From NCBI RefSeq assembly GCF_900112845.1, contig NZ_FONG01000002.1, positions 558,001 through 622,000 of the forward strand: a stretch of 64,000 bases of DNA, written 5' to 3'. The position numbers were made by a program, and so were the translations under genes. Shown here piece after piece: positions 9,328 through 17,509 of the stretch. Below the pieces are notes generated by a model that was not told the origin of the DNA, did not search any database, and worked only from the letters and a program-made list of their open reading frames with translations. Each line of letters starts with the position of its first letter. The stretch's first letter is position 1. This stretch comes from Actinacidiphila alni. GTDB lineage: Bacteria; Actinomycetota; Actinomycetes; Streptomycetales; Streptomycetaceae.

Positions 9328-10644
9328 ATGCGGCTCACCGTGATAGGCACCGGCTACCTCGGCGCCACCCACGCCGCGTGCATGGCGGCCGTCGGCCACG
9401 ACGTCCTCGGTGTGGATGTCGACCCGGACCGGATCGCCGCACTGCGGGCCGGCCGCACCCCTTTCTACGAGCCCGGCCTCGACGACCTCGTCACCGAGCA
9501 GATCGGCACCGGCCGGCTGCGCTTCACCGACTCCTACGAGGAGGCCGCCGCCTTCGGCGAGGTGCACTTCGTGTGCGTCGGAACCCCGCAGCGCGGTGAC
9601 GGCGGCGCCGCCGACCTCAGCTACCTCGACGCCGCGATCGACGCGCTCGCCCCGCACCTGCACCGGCCCTGTCTGGTGGTCGGCAAGTCCACCGTCCCGG
9701 TCGGCACCGCGCAGCGCCTCGCCGAGCGGCTGTCCGCCGCTGCCCCCGCGGGCGCGGGCGCCGCGCTCGCCTGGAACCCGGAGTTCCTGCGCGAGGGCTT
9801 CGCCATCGAGGACACGCTGCGCCCGGACCGCCTCGTCTTCGGCATCGGCTCCGCCGCCCCCGGCGGCGAGAGCGTGCTGCGCGAGGTGTACGCCCCGCTC
9901 GACCCGCGGCCGCCGATGCTCGTAATGGACCTGCCGACCGCCGAGTTGGTCAAGGTCTCCGCCAACTCCTTCCTCGCCACCAAGATTTCCTTCATCAACG
10001 CGATGGCCGAGGTCTGCGAGGCCAGCGGCGCCGACGTCACCCGGCTCAGCGAGGCGCTGTCGTACGACACCCGCATCGGCGGCCGTTTCCTCAACGCCGG
10101 TGTCGGCTTCGGCGGCGGCTGCCTGCCCAAGGACATCCGCGCCTTCCAGGCCCGCGCCGACGAACTCGGCGTCGGCCGGGCGCTGCACTTCCTGCGCGAC
10201 GTCGACGCCGTCAATCTCCGCCGCCGCGAACGCGTCGTCCAGCTTGCCACCGAACTCGTCGGCGGCGACCCGGCCGGCCGCCGCATCGCCGTCTGGGGCG
10301 CCGCCTTCAAGCCCGACTCCGATGACATCCGCGACTCGCCCGCCCTCGACGTCGCCACCCGGCTGCACGCGCTCGGCGCCCTGGTCAGCGTCTACGACCC
10401 CAAGGCGATGGACAACGCCCGCAAGCTCCGGCCCCAACTCGACTACGCCACCGACCCGGTGGCCGCCGCCCAGGGCGCCGACGTCGTTCTCCTCCTCACC
10501 GAATGGCGCGCCTTCCTCGACCTCACCCCCGCCGACCTCACCCCCGTCGTCACCCGCCCCGCCATCATCGACGGCCGCAACGCCCTCGACCGCGCCACCT
10601 GGGAAGCGGCGGGCTGGACGTACCGTGGCCTGGGCCGCGCCTAG
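9328..10644 (+). CDS. UDP-glucose/GDP-mannose 6-dehydrogenase family protein
   Basis: This 438-residue enzyme would oxidise UDP-glucose to UDP-glucuronate with NAD. The ATG at 9328 is preferred over earlier in-frame starts because AGGAAAGGA precedes it and the product then begins directly with the Rossmann motif GTGYLG. The sequence has the NAD-binding domain, the signature NPEFLREGFAIED, the catalytic Cys C265 in GFGGGCLPKD, and a C-terminal sugar-nucleotide domain with AFKPDSDDIRDSP. It is divergent from the GT2 synthase and the CBM3-GH16 gene. UDP-glucuronate is a donor for hyaluronan-type polymers, so it probably supplies the neighbouring synthase. A GDP-mannose dehydrogenase is less likely but not excluded. 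Confidence 0.93.
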   Translation: MRLTVIGTGYLGATHAACMAAVGHDVLGVDVDPDRIAALRAGRTPFYEPGLDDLVTEQIGTGRLRFTDSYEEAAAFGEVHFVCVGTPQRGDGGAADLSYLDAAIDALAPHLHRPCLVVGKSTVPVGTAQRLAERLSAAAPAGAGAALAWNPEFLREGFAIEDTLRPDRLVFGIGSAAPGGESVLREVYAPLDPRPPMLVMDLPTAELVKVSANSFLATKISFINAMAEVCEASGADVTRLSEALSYDTRIGGRFLNAGVGFGGGCLPKDIRAFQARADELGVGRALHFLRDVDAVNLRRRERVVQLATELVGGDPAGRRIAVWGAAFKPDSDDIRDSPALDVATRLHALGALVSVYDPKAMDNARKLRPQLDYATDPVAAAQGADVVLLLTEWRAFLDLTPADLTPVVTRPAIIDGRNALDRATWEAAGWTYRGLGRA

Positions 10645-10814
10645 CCTTTCCCGGCCCGGGGCCGGAGGAGGGCCGCAGGCACCTGCGGACGTGGGCGGAC
10701 GCTGACCGGAACCGCCTGGTGAGCTGTCGTAGGTGCTCGTTACACTTTGCGGGCCCTGGGGGGTCCGCGTGGTTGTCACGAGGGCGGCAGGGCCGTGTTC
10801 CGAGGGGGGACCGT

Positions 10815-13800
10815 ATGTTTCTGCTGCCCGAGAACGGCCTGCGCCGTGGACGCCGCCGAAGAAGAGCCGGCGCCGCCGTGGCGACGGCGGTTGCCACCGG
10901 CGCGGCCGTCGCGCTGCTCGGGTGGGTGGGGCCCAGCTACGCCACGACCACGCCCGCCGCCGCTAAGCCCGCGGCCGGCGGCACGGCCACCGCGGCGCAC
11001 AAGGCGGCCGCGACGACGGCGGGCCAGCGGCCCGCACGTCCGAAGCCGACGAGCGTGAGCCCGACGCCCACGGGTCCGACGGCCGCGAGCCCGACACTCG
11101 TGAGCCCGACGCCCACGGGTCCGAAGCCCGGCACACAGCCGCCCGCCAAGACCGGGAGCGGGACGAAGACCCGGACCGGGACCCAGGCGAAGCCCGCCGC
11201 CCCCTCCGAGGCCAAGGTGAAGGCGCTGCGCGCCGGGGCGGCGGCGCGCGCCGTGACCCAGGCCGCGCCGAGGAACACCCAGTCCACGGACTGCGGCGGC
11301 GTGCTGGCGCTCGACACCGTGCACGCGTGCACGGCGATCCCCGGGAGCGGCAGCGACACCTACACCGTCACCACCACCGTGGCCGACGACGTGCTGGCGG
11401 TCCAACTCGCCCCGACCGGCGACGCCTCGGTCGACGCGACCCTCACCGGCCCCGACGGCACGGACATCTCCTGCTCCGTCTTCGGGGCGTCACCCGCGAC
11501 CTGCTCGACGGGCCCGGCCGGCACGTACACGATCGAGGTCGTCAACTGGTACACGACGGGCGGTTACACCCTCGCGGTGTCCTCGCTGCGGTCGTCCCCG
11601 TGCACGCGGCTCACCGCGTCCGATCTCGCCTTCGGCGCCGGGCCGTCGACCGGCTCGCTCGCGGCGGGGGCCGCCGCGTCCTGCTACGCGCTCGGTGACG
11701 GCGCCGCCTCCGGTGATCTGCTGCGGCTCGGCGGACTGTCGTACGAGGTGCGGGGCACCGTCTTCGACGCGACCGGCACGCAGGTGTGCGACGTCGGGCA
11801 GTACGGCAACACCTGCGCCCTGACCGGCACCGCCCCGTACCGGATGCTCGTGCGCGACACCTACGCGCAGGCCGTCTCCTACGCGGTGACCGTCAGCCGG
11901 CTGTCCCACCCGACCGGTTGTGCCACGCTCGCCGCGGCGCCGTTCGGCGATCCGGGCCAAGCGGTCGCGTCCGGCACGGTGCCGATCGACGGCACCGCAT
12001 GCCGCACCGTGACGCTGCCCGCGGGACCCGTGGCGGTCTCCCTCAAGGGCGGTGACTCCACCGGCGGTTCACTGCTGTGGACGCTCTACACCGCGCAGGG
12101 CGACGTCGCGTGCAGCGACCGCGACGACACGACCTGCACCGCGCTTCCCGGCGCCGGCACGTACACCCTGCTGCTGGAGGACACCTCGATCTTCCAGGCC
12201 GCGGACTACGCGATCGCGCTCGTCCCGCTCACCGGCACCGACGGCTGCGCGCCGCCCGTCGGTACGTCCTACGACCTTCCCGTGCTGCACGGGACGCTCG
12301 GCTCCCCGGTGCAGGTGGACTGCCGGCCCTTCGACGCGGCGCCCGGCGACCGTATCGACCTCGCCGCGAACGCCGACGTCTACGCCGAGATGATCACGAC
12401 GATCATCGACCCGACGGGCGCGCCCAGCTGTTCGACCGACACCGCCGACGGCAGCAGCCAGGACGGCTGTGTCCTGACCGGCAGCGGCCCGTACCGGGCG
12501 ATCACCCGCGGCTTCTACGACTTCACCGGCACGTACAGCATGCGGATCGCTCGGCTGTCGAATCCGGCGGGCTGCACACCGCTGGCGCCCCAGGCGTACG
12601 GGACGGACCCTGCCGGTTCCCCCAACCCCTGCCGACTGCTCCAGGTACCCGCGGCAGGGACGTACGACGTGGGCGGGACGAGCGTCTACCACCTGGACGG
12701 CACCCGTTTCTGCCGGTCCGACTCGTGCACCTTCCCGGCGGCCGGCACCTACGCGATGGTGTTCCGGCCGAGCTTCATCAACGACCAGCCGTTCCAGCCG
12801 GTGTTCATCTCGCCCACGCAGACCGCGGGTTGCGTCGCCACGAGCGACACCGGGTTCAGCGGCGGCCCGGTGACCGTCGATCTGACGGAGGCGGGCCGGC
12901 GCGACTGCCTGATGCTGCCCACCGCGTCGGGCAACGGCGTGTACCTGGCGGCCACGTCCTCCGACGACGGGCACGTCCCGGCGGAGACGGTCTACGACGC
13001 CAAGGGCGTCAAGCAGTGCGACAGCGACTCCTCCTTCAGCGTCTGCAAGCTGACCGGTACGGCTCCTTTCCACCTCGTGCTGACAGCGCCGCGGCCCGGT
13101 GCGTTCGGGCTGAGCGTGCAGCGCACCGCCGACGCCACCGGGTGCAAGGCGTGGCCGCAGTCCGCGTTCGGCGGCTCGACCGGAACCCAAGTCGGCCTGA
13201 CCGCCCGGGTGCAGACCGTCTGCCTCGCCCTTCCGGCGGGCGGCCACTCCACGGCCGAGATGTTCGACTACACGAACACCGCGAACAACGTCAACGCGTC
13301 GATCCGGGTGTACGACGCCGCGGGCGACCAGGTGTGCACCACTTCCGGCAGTACCACGACGACCTGCCGCTTCACCGCGGGCATCGGCTACACCGCGGTG
13401 CTCGTGGGCGTCAGCGGCGCGGACACCTACCACATCGTGCGCCGCGACATCTCGTCCACGGCCAACTGTGCGGCGCCCTCCTCGCTGACGGTGGGCGGCC
13501 CGTCCACGGGCTACACCTTCGGGTCCGCGCTCGACTCCCGCTGCCTGCGCGTCCAGGCCGCGGCCACGGACAAGCTGTGGCTGTCCGTACGGACCCCGAC
13601 CGCCACCGGCAAGAGCGGGGCGCAACTCTTCGTTGTCGACGCCACCGGCACGATCGTCTGCCGGCAGTACGGCGCCTCCTGCCGGGTCAGCGGCTCGACC
13701 TCGTACGTCGTCGGAGTCGTCGCCTTCGGTTACGCGGGCACCCCGATCGCCGCACACGTGGACACCTGGCGGGTCGGCACGGCCGCCGGGTGGGTGCCGC

Positions 13801-14576
13801 AGTGCACCGCCAACCCCCTGTCCGCCGACGGCATTCCGCTGCGCAGCGGCAGCCTCACCGAGACCGCGACGGCGTACTGCGGCGTGCTGCAGATCAAGGC
13901 GCGCCAGTCCGTCGACATCTACGGGGCGCTCGCCGACCCCACCGCCGGCACGCCCGCCCTGGGGATGTACGCCCCCACCCCGTGGGACGGCACGTCCTTC
14001 GACTACTCCTACCAGTGCATCGGGGAGAGCGGCAGTTTCCACTACGAGTGCACCGCCGAGGGCAGTGCACCCGCGGCGCAGGTGGCCTTCATCATCAGCC
14101 CCGGGGACGCCAGGACGCCGATCGACTACACGATGCAGGGCGTGTGCCACTCGCAGTGCGCGACGCAGACCCCGCCCGCGGAAGTGACCTCGCTGTCGCC
14201 CGCCTCAGGACCCGCCGGCGGCGACAATCGCGTCGTGGTCCACGGAGCCCACTTGAACCTCGGCACCCAGGTGAGGCTCGAACGAGGCAGCGTCCGCAGC
14301 GACTACCCCGCGACGCCGGTCTCCGTCAGTGCCGACGGCACCGCCCTGACGGTGCTCCTCAGCACCCGCGGCCTCGACCCCGGCGCCTACGACGTCGTGC
14401 TCAACGACGTCGGCCACACCGTCGGCACCCCGTCCACCGGCTATCTCCCCGGTGCCTACACCGTCACCAAGGCCGTCCCCCCGCTCTCCGGCGGCCCGGC
14501 CCACGTCACCGCCCCGCCCCCGGTCTTCGGCACCCCCGCCGGCCGCACCCCGCCGAAGTGGAAGAAGCCCGCCTGA
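10815..14576 (+). CDS. Large secreted Cys-containing repeat protein with a C-terminal IPT/TIG domain
   Basis: This is a 1253-residue exported protein of unknown function. The ATG at 10815 follows a GAGGGGGGA site, and an Arg-rich start plus hydrophobic segment (about 17-40) acts as a signal peptide. A Pro/Thr/Lys-rich linker (about 45-145) leads into many beta-rich modules of about 100 residues. Each has a paired-Cys pattern of the type GCxxL...G..C..L.....G.Y, probably stabilised by disulfides outside the cell. Residues about 1120-1215 form an IPT/TIG immunoglobulin-like domain (SLSPASGPAGG). No catalytic motif was seen. A surface or extracellular adhesion or binding role is possible but unproven. 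The gene stands alone, with a hairpin after it. Confidence 0.8.
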   Translation: MFLLPENGLRRGRRRRRAGAAVATAVATGAAVALLGWVGPSYATTTPAAAKPAAGGTATAAHKAAATTAGQRPARPKPTSVSPTPTGPTAASPTLVSPTPTGPKPGTQPPAKTGSGTKTRTGTQAKPAAPSEAKVKALRAGAAARAVTQAAPRNTQSTDCGGVLALDTVHACTAIPGSGSDTYTVTTTVADDVLAVQLAPTGDASVDATLTGPDGTDISCSVFGASPATCSTGPAGTYTIEVVNWYTTGGYTLAVSSLRSSPCTRLTASDLAFGAGPSTGSLAAGAAASCYALGDGAASGDLLRLGGLSYEVRGTVFDATGTQVCDVGQYGNTCALTGTAPYRMLVRDTYAQAVSYAVTVSRLSHPTGCATLAAAPFGDPGQAVASGTVPIDGTACRTVTLPAGPVAVSLKGGDSTGGSLLWTLYTAQGDVACSDRDDTTCTALPGAGTYTLLLEDTSIFQAADYAIALVPLTGTDGCAPPVGTSYDLPVLHGTLGSPVQVDCRPFDAAPGDRIDLAANADVYAEMITTIIDPTGAPSCSTDTADGSSQDGCVLTGSGPYRAITRGFYDFTGTYSMRIARLSNPAGCTPLAPQAYGTDPAGSPNPCRLLQVPAAGTYDVGGTSVYHLDGTRFCRSDSCTFPAAGTYAMVFRPSFINDQPFQPVFISPTQTAGCVATSDTGFSGGPVTVDLTEAGRRDCLMLPTASGNGVYLAATSSDDGHVPAETVYDAKGVKQCDSDSSFSVCKLTGTAPFHLVLTAPRPGAFGLSVQRTADATGCKAWPQSAFGGSTGTQVGLTARVQTVCLALPAGGHSTAEMFDYTNTANNVNASIRVYDAAGDQVCTTSGSTTTTCRFTAGIGYTAVLVGVSGADTYHIVRRDISSTANCAAPSSLTVGGPSTGYTFGSALDSRCLRVQAAATDKLWLSVRTPTATGKSGAQLFVVDATGTIVCRQYGASCRVSGSTSYVVGVVAFGYAGTPIAAHVDTWRVGTAAGWVPQCTANPLSADGIPLRSGSLTETATAYCGVLQIKARQSVDIYGALADPTAGTPALGMYAPTPWDGTSFDYSYQCIGESGSFHYECTAEGSAPAAQVAFIISPGDARTPIDYTMQGVCHSQCATQTPPAEVTSLSPASGPAGGDNRVVVHGAHLNLGTQVRLERGSVRSDYPATPVSVSADGTALTVLLSTRGLDPGAYDVVLNDVGHTVGTPSTGYLPGAYTVTKAVPPLSGGPAHVTAPPPVFGTPAGRTPPKWKKPA
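11055..11124 (+). repeat. 25-bp direct repeat in the linker of the repeat protein
   Basis: Identical 25-bp segments at 11055-11079 and 11100-11124, separated by 20 bp, encode the SPTPTGP linker segments. A diverged copy lies between them. This looks like in-frame linker expansion. Confidence 0.8.
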
Positions 14577-14587
14577 TCCGTGCGGCC

Positions 14588-14613
14588 GCCTGCCCGGCGA
14601 ACGTCGGGCAGGC
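14588..14613. terminator. Terminator between convergent genes
   Basis: A perfect 9-bp stem (14588-14596 with 14605-14613) lies between the stops of the secreted repeat protein and the ParB-like gene and could serve both. Confidence 0.65.
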
Positions 14614-14627
14614 CCCCTGCTCTGGGC

Positions 14628-15593
14628 TTAACTGCGGTCGAGAAGCAGGCTGCTGCTCTCATCGAGCCACTTGTCACTGATGTTGATGGCGGGAGGGATG
14701 ACATCGGGATAGCGATCCGCCAGATATTCCTGCCGGGTCGCTTTCCCTGTCCTCCGGTCGGCGACCGTTTTTACGCCGCTCATTTTCATTTTCTTCAGCG
14801 TGCCGATCGATTCGCCCGAGATGAGGGCGTTGAACGCCTTGATGGCCTGGGCCGACTGCTGCACGCTGTCCCGGCTCACGACTCCCCGGTTCACGTTGAG
14901 CATCGTGTTCGTGTACATGGACCGCGGATCCCGGCCAATAAACTCCTGACTTGCTTCACCGATGTAGTCGAAGAACAGATCAGCGATGCTCTCCGGCCAT
15001 TCCTCGGTGATGATCTTGTAGGCGACGAGAAGCCCCGTGGCGCTGGAGTGGCATTGCCTCCCCTTGCTGATGAGCGAAAGGATGCGGTCCTCGCCCGCGG
15101 GCCACTTCGAGACGAGATTCTGCAACTCCTCGGCCGTGAGGCGGCCTGTGGTCCACCGTGTCCAGTGAAGCCCGGCCGTTCGGTTGGCGAGGATCTTCAG
15201 GGCGGCCCCGTAGACATTGGCAACGCTCAGCTTCATTTCGGTGATCTGCGCCACAAAATCTCCAGCGCTGCGGACTCGTCCTCCATCGATGGCCGCGAAC
15301 GTTTCCGGATCCAAGTTGTACGTAACCTGTGCTGTCACCGTCAGGCCGGTTTCAATGATCGCAGCGGCGCGGTGCTGCCCGTCGATGAGGCAGCCGTGCC
15401 AGTCGAGCGCGAACCCCTGATGCGTTGTCCGAAATTGTCCGCCATGCAAAATTGTCTTGAATTTTTCTACATTGGAGCGTTTAAGGGGAACCCGGTTGCA
15501 CGCCCTCTTCTTCATCCATTCCGTGCATTTGTCCGGGGTGATGTCGATGATTTCGGTGTGAACGAGCGGATGGGAGCTGTCTTCGCTGCTCAT
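14628..15593 (-). CDS. ParB/DGQHR-type domain protein
   Basis: This 321-residue protein has a ParB/sulfiredoxin-fold N-terminal part with the pattern CLIDGQHRAAAI (about residues 55-70), followed by a helical C-terminal part. Proteins with DGQHR motifs occur in ParB-like nucleases and DNA-modification or phage-linked genes. The start at 15593 is chosen because AAGGAGT lies 7 bases upstream, although the frame stays open further 5'. The gene has visibly more A and T than the flanking secreted-protein genes and is divergent from the unknown-NLR operon. It looks like accessory DNA. Its biochemical role cannot be set from sequence, and membership in the same system as its neighbours is only a possibility. 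Confidence 0.75.
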   Translation of the reverse strand: MSSEDSSHPLVHTEIIDITPDKCTEWMKKRACNRVPLKRSNVEKFKTILHGGQFRTTHQGFALDWHGCLIDGQHRAAAIIETGLTVTAQVTYNLDPETFAAIDGGRVRSAGDFVAQITEMKLSVANVYGAALKILANRTAGLHWTRWTTGRLTAEELQNLVSKWPAGEDRILSLISKGRQCHSSATGLLVAYKIITEEWPESIADLFFDYIGEASQEFIGRDPRSMYTNTMLNVNRGVVSRDSVQQSAQAIKAFNALISGESIGTLKKMKMSGVKTVADRRTGKATRQEYLADRYPDVIPPAINISDKWLDESSSLLLDRS

Positions 15594-15868
15594 CGAGTGG
15601 ACTCCTTGTACGCAAGTCGGGCGCTGCTGTGCTGTCCCAGGTGTTCGGAAGCTACACGGGTGCGCCCCTGCCCGGAGTGGATGCATCGTTCTTGCCTTGT
15701 ATTTGATCATTTGAGGGATCGGAAAAACGTCAATGCTGACCATATGACTGTGAATTCCGATCCGCCCCGTCGGGCAGGTCCGCGTGTGGTTGGCTTGCGC
15801 TTTGTGCGCCAGTCCGCGTCGGAACGTGAGGGGCTGTTGGCGCCTGCGTCTAGGAGGGGGCAGGGGAC

Positions 15869-17509
15869 ATGGGGAAGGCATCGAGGAAGAAGAAGGCGCG
15901 GGAAGCGGCCTCAGCCGCCTTGGAGGGAGTCGCGGTCGACAGCGAGGCCAGAGGCCAGGGCGAGGAGGCGATGGTACGGCTGCTGCGCTCCAACCAGCCG
16001 GGAAGACTCAGCCTTGCCGGTGCCTATGTCCACGGATACGTGGCGCTGTGGCAGGCGCAGCAAGAGACCGAGCCGTACTGGTTCCAGGAGATCGATCCGC
16101 TGGATGCCCTCTTCCTGGGCACGGCCTGGCCGCGGAGGTTTCGGGATGGCATCGAGTTCGCCAATGCGCGTGACGCATGGCTGCGACTTCTGCGTGGCAC
16201 GGTGCATGAGAAGGGCGTTCAGCGATTCGTTCGTGAGGCTGTCTTGGCGAGCGAGGAGCTGGGGCTTCCGGTGGACGACTATGAGCTGATGCTGGCGCTT
16301 ATCGGAAGGCTCGAAGCAGCCGGTCTGGACCAGCGCCGTCTGCCCCGGCGGCTGCTTCCTGAAGAATCTCTCCAGGGCTGCCGGGCGGTCTTCGGCCTGT
16401 CCGCGGATGTCCAGCTCCCGGAACCGCTCGGCACCGCGAAGAAGCAGATCAGGAGGTTCTGGAACACCACAGCTGAGGAGTCGCGTGTCGACGACACTCC
16501 TTGCTCTGTTCTCCGAAGCGGTCTGCATCGGTTCGCAGAGTTGGGGTTGCCGACGGAAGAGATGTCCGTGTTGTTGCTGCCGGCCCTCTATGCGGCGCTT
16601 CTTGCGAAGCCCGCCGAGCATTTGGCCGAAGATCTGAGCGACCATGCCGTGGCCTGGGCCCTTGCACAGGACGAGGCTTCCACGCTTGTTCCTGTGCTTG
16701 ACATCCTCCTCGCGGCTCCTGCGCTGGAGCTGTCCACCACGGACGCTCTCGGGCGGCTCTTCGCCGTGCCTGCGTTCACGGAGCCCATCCCCTCGTCAGC
16801 ACTGTTGTGGACCAGCTCGCCCGGTCTCGCGCTGCCACGTCTTGCCTTCGAGCTCGGCATTCCGAAGGTATCGACGCTCGACACGGAAATCACTCCGGAT
16901 CTTCTCGACTGGGTGGGGACACGCAACAGAATGCATCTGAGCGCCGCTGCCCGTGAGGATGCTGATCCTCTGGACGAGCCGGATGAGCCCGAGAGTGCGA
17001 TCAGCACGCCCGAGGAGACGAGCGGCGGATGGGAGGAGCGGCGTGAGGCCGTACGCCGGGCCGTAGAGGACAAGGTCCGCAAGAAGGCAACGGAAACAAC
17101 CGCTGCGTACAAGCAGTCCGACAGCGGCGTCGAGCGCGTCTGGAACGCCGACGGCAGCTCCGTCGTTCGATTCTCGCCGGACACTGCACAGGGAAGAGAG
17201 ACGCAGGAAGCCTTGATGGCCCAACTCGTCGCCTTCCGTGAGAAGTTCGGGCGTGAGCCGGAGCCGCATGATCCTCTCTTCTTCGATCCTGACGAAGACG
17301 TCCCCGTCCCGCTTACCAAGGAGTTTTTCGACAATGCCCTGCTGGAAATGGCGGAACGTGCGGCCGAGACCGGTATCGACCCCGCGCTGATCCTTGCGAG
17401 CCGCGACGTTGGATACATGGTCACAGAAGAGAACCAGAGCATGTTCACTATGGCCGAAGTCTTCACCTTCAGCAGGGCCGTTGCCCGGCATCGGAAGGCT
17501 GCGGGATGA
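15869..17509 (+). CDS. Unknown 546-residue protein, first gene of the NLR operon
   Basis: I do not recognise this protein. It starts MGKASRKKK, a basic stretch that could bind nucleic acid, and continues as a mostly helical, Leu/Ala-rich protein to about residue 350. An acidic Asp/Glu/Pro linker (about 365-395) and a second helical part follow. There is no signal peptide, membrane segment or clear catalytic motif. Its stop overlaps the start of the NB-ARC-TPR gene by four bases (ATGA), a strong sign of translational coupling and shared function. Codon use and GC are lower than in the flanking chromosomal genes. It may be a regulator, a sensor partner or an effector of the NLR system. Confidence 0.8.
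   Translation: MGKASRKKKAREAASAALEGVAVDSEARGQGEEAMVRLLRSNQPGRLSLAGAYVHGYVALWQAQQETEPYWFQEIDPLDALFLGTAWPRRFRDGIEFANARDAWLRLLRGTVHEKGVQRFVREAVLASEELGLPVDDYELMLALIGRLEAAGLDQRRLPRRLLPEESLQGCRAVFGLSADVQLPEPLGTAKKQIRRFWNTTAEESRVDDTPCSVLRSGLHRFAELGLPTEEMSVLLLPALYAALLAKPAEHLAEDLSDHAVAWALAQDEASTLVPVLDILLAAPALELSTTDALGRLFAVPAFTEPIPSSALLWTSSPGLALPRLAFELGIPKVSTLDTEITPDLLDWVGTRNRMHLSAAAREDADPLDEPDEPESAISTPEETSGGWEERREAVRRAVEDKVRKKATETTAAYKQSDSGVERVWNADGSSVVRFSPDTAQGRETQEALMAQLVAFREKFGREPEPHDPLFFDPDEDVPVPLTKEFFDNALLEMAERAAETGIDPALILASRDVGYMVTEENQSMFTMAEVFTFSRAVARHRKAAG

Noticed and set aside
12077-14680. Long open frames overlapping the secreted repeat protein
   Set aside because: They have Arg/His-rich shadow composition; the frame with signal peptide and Cys modules explains the region.
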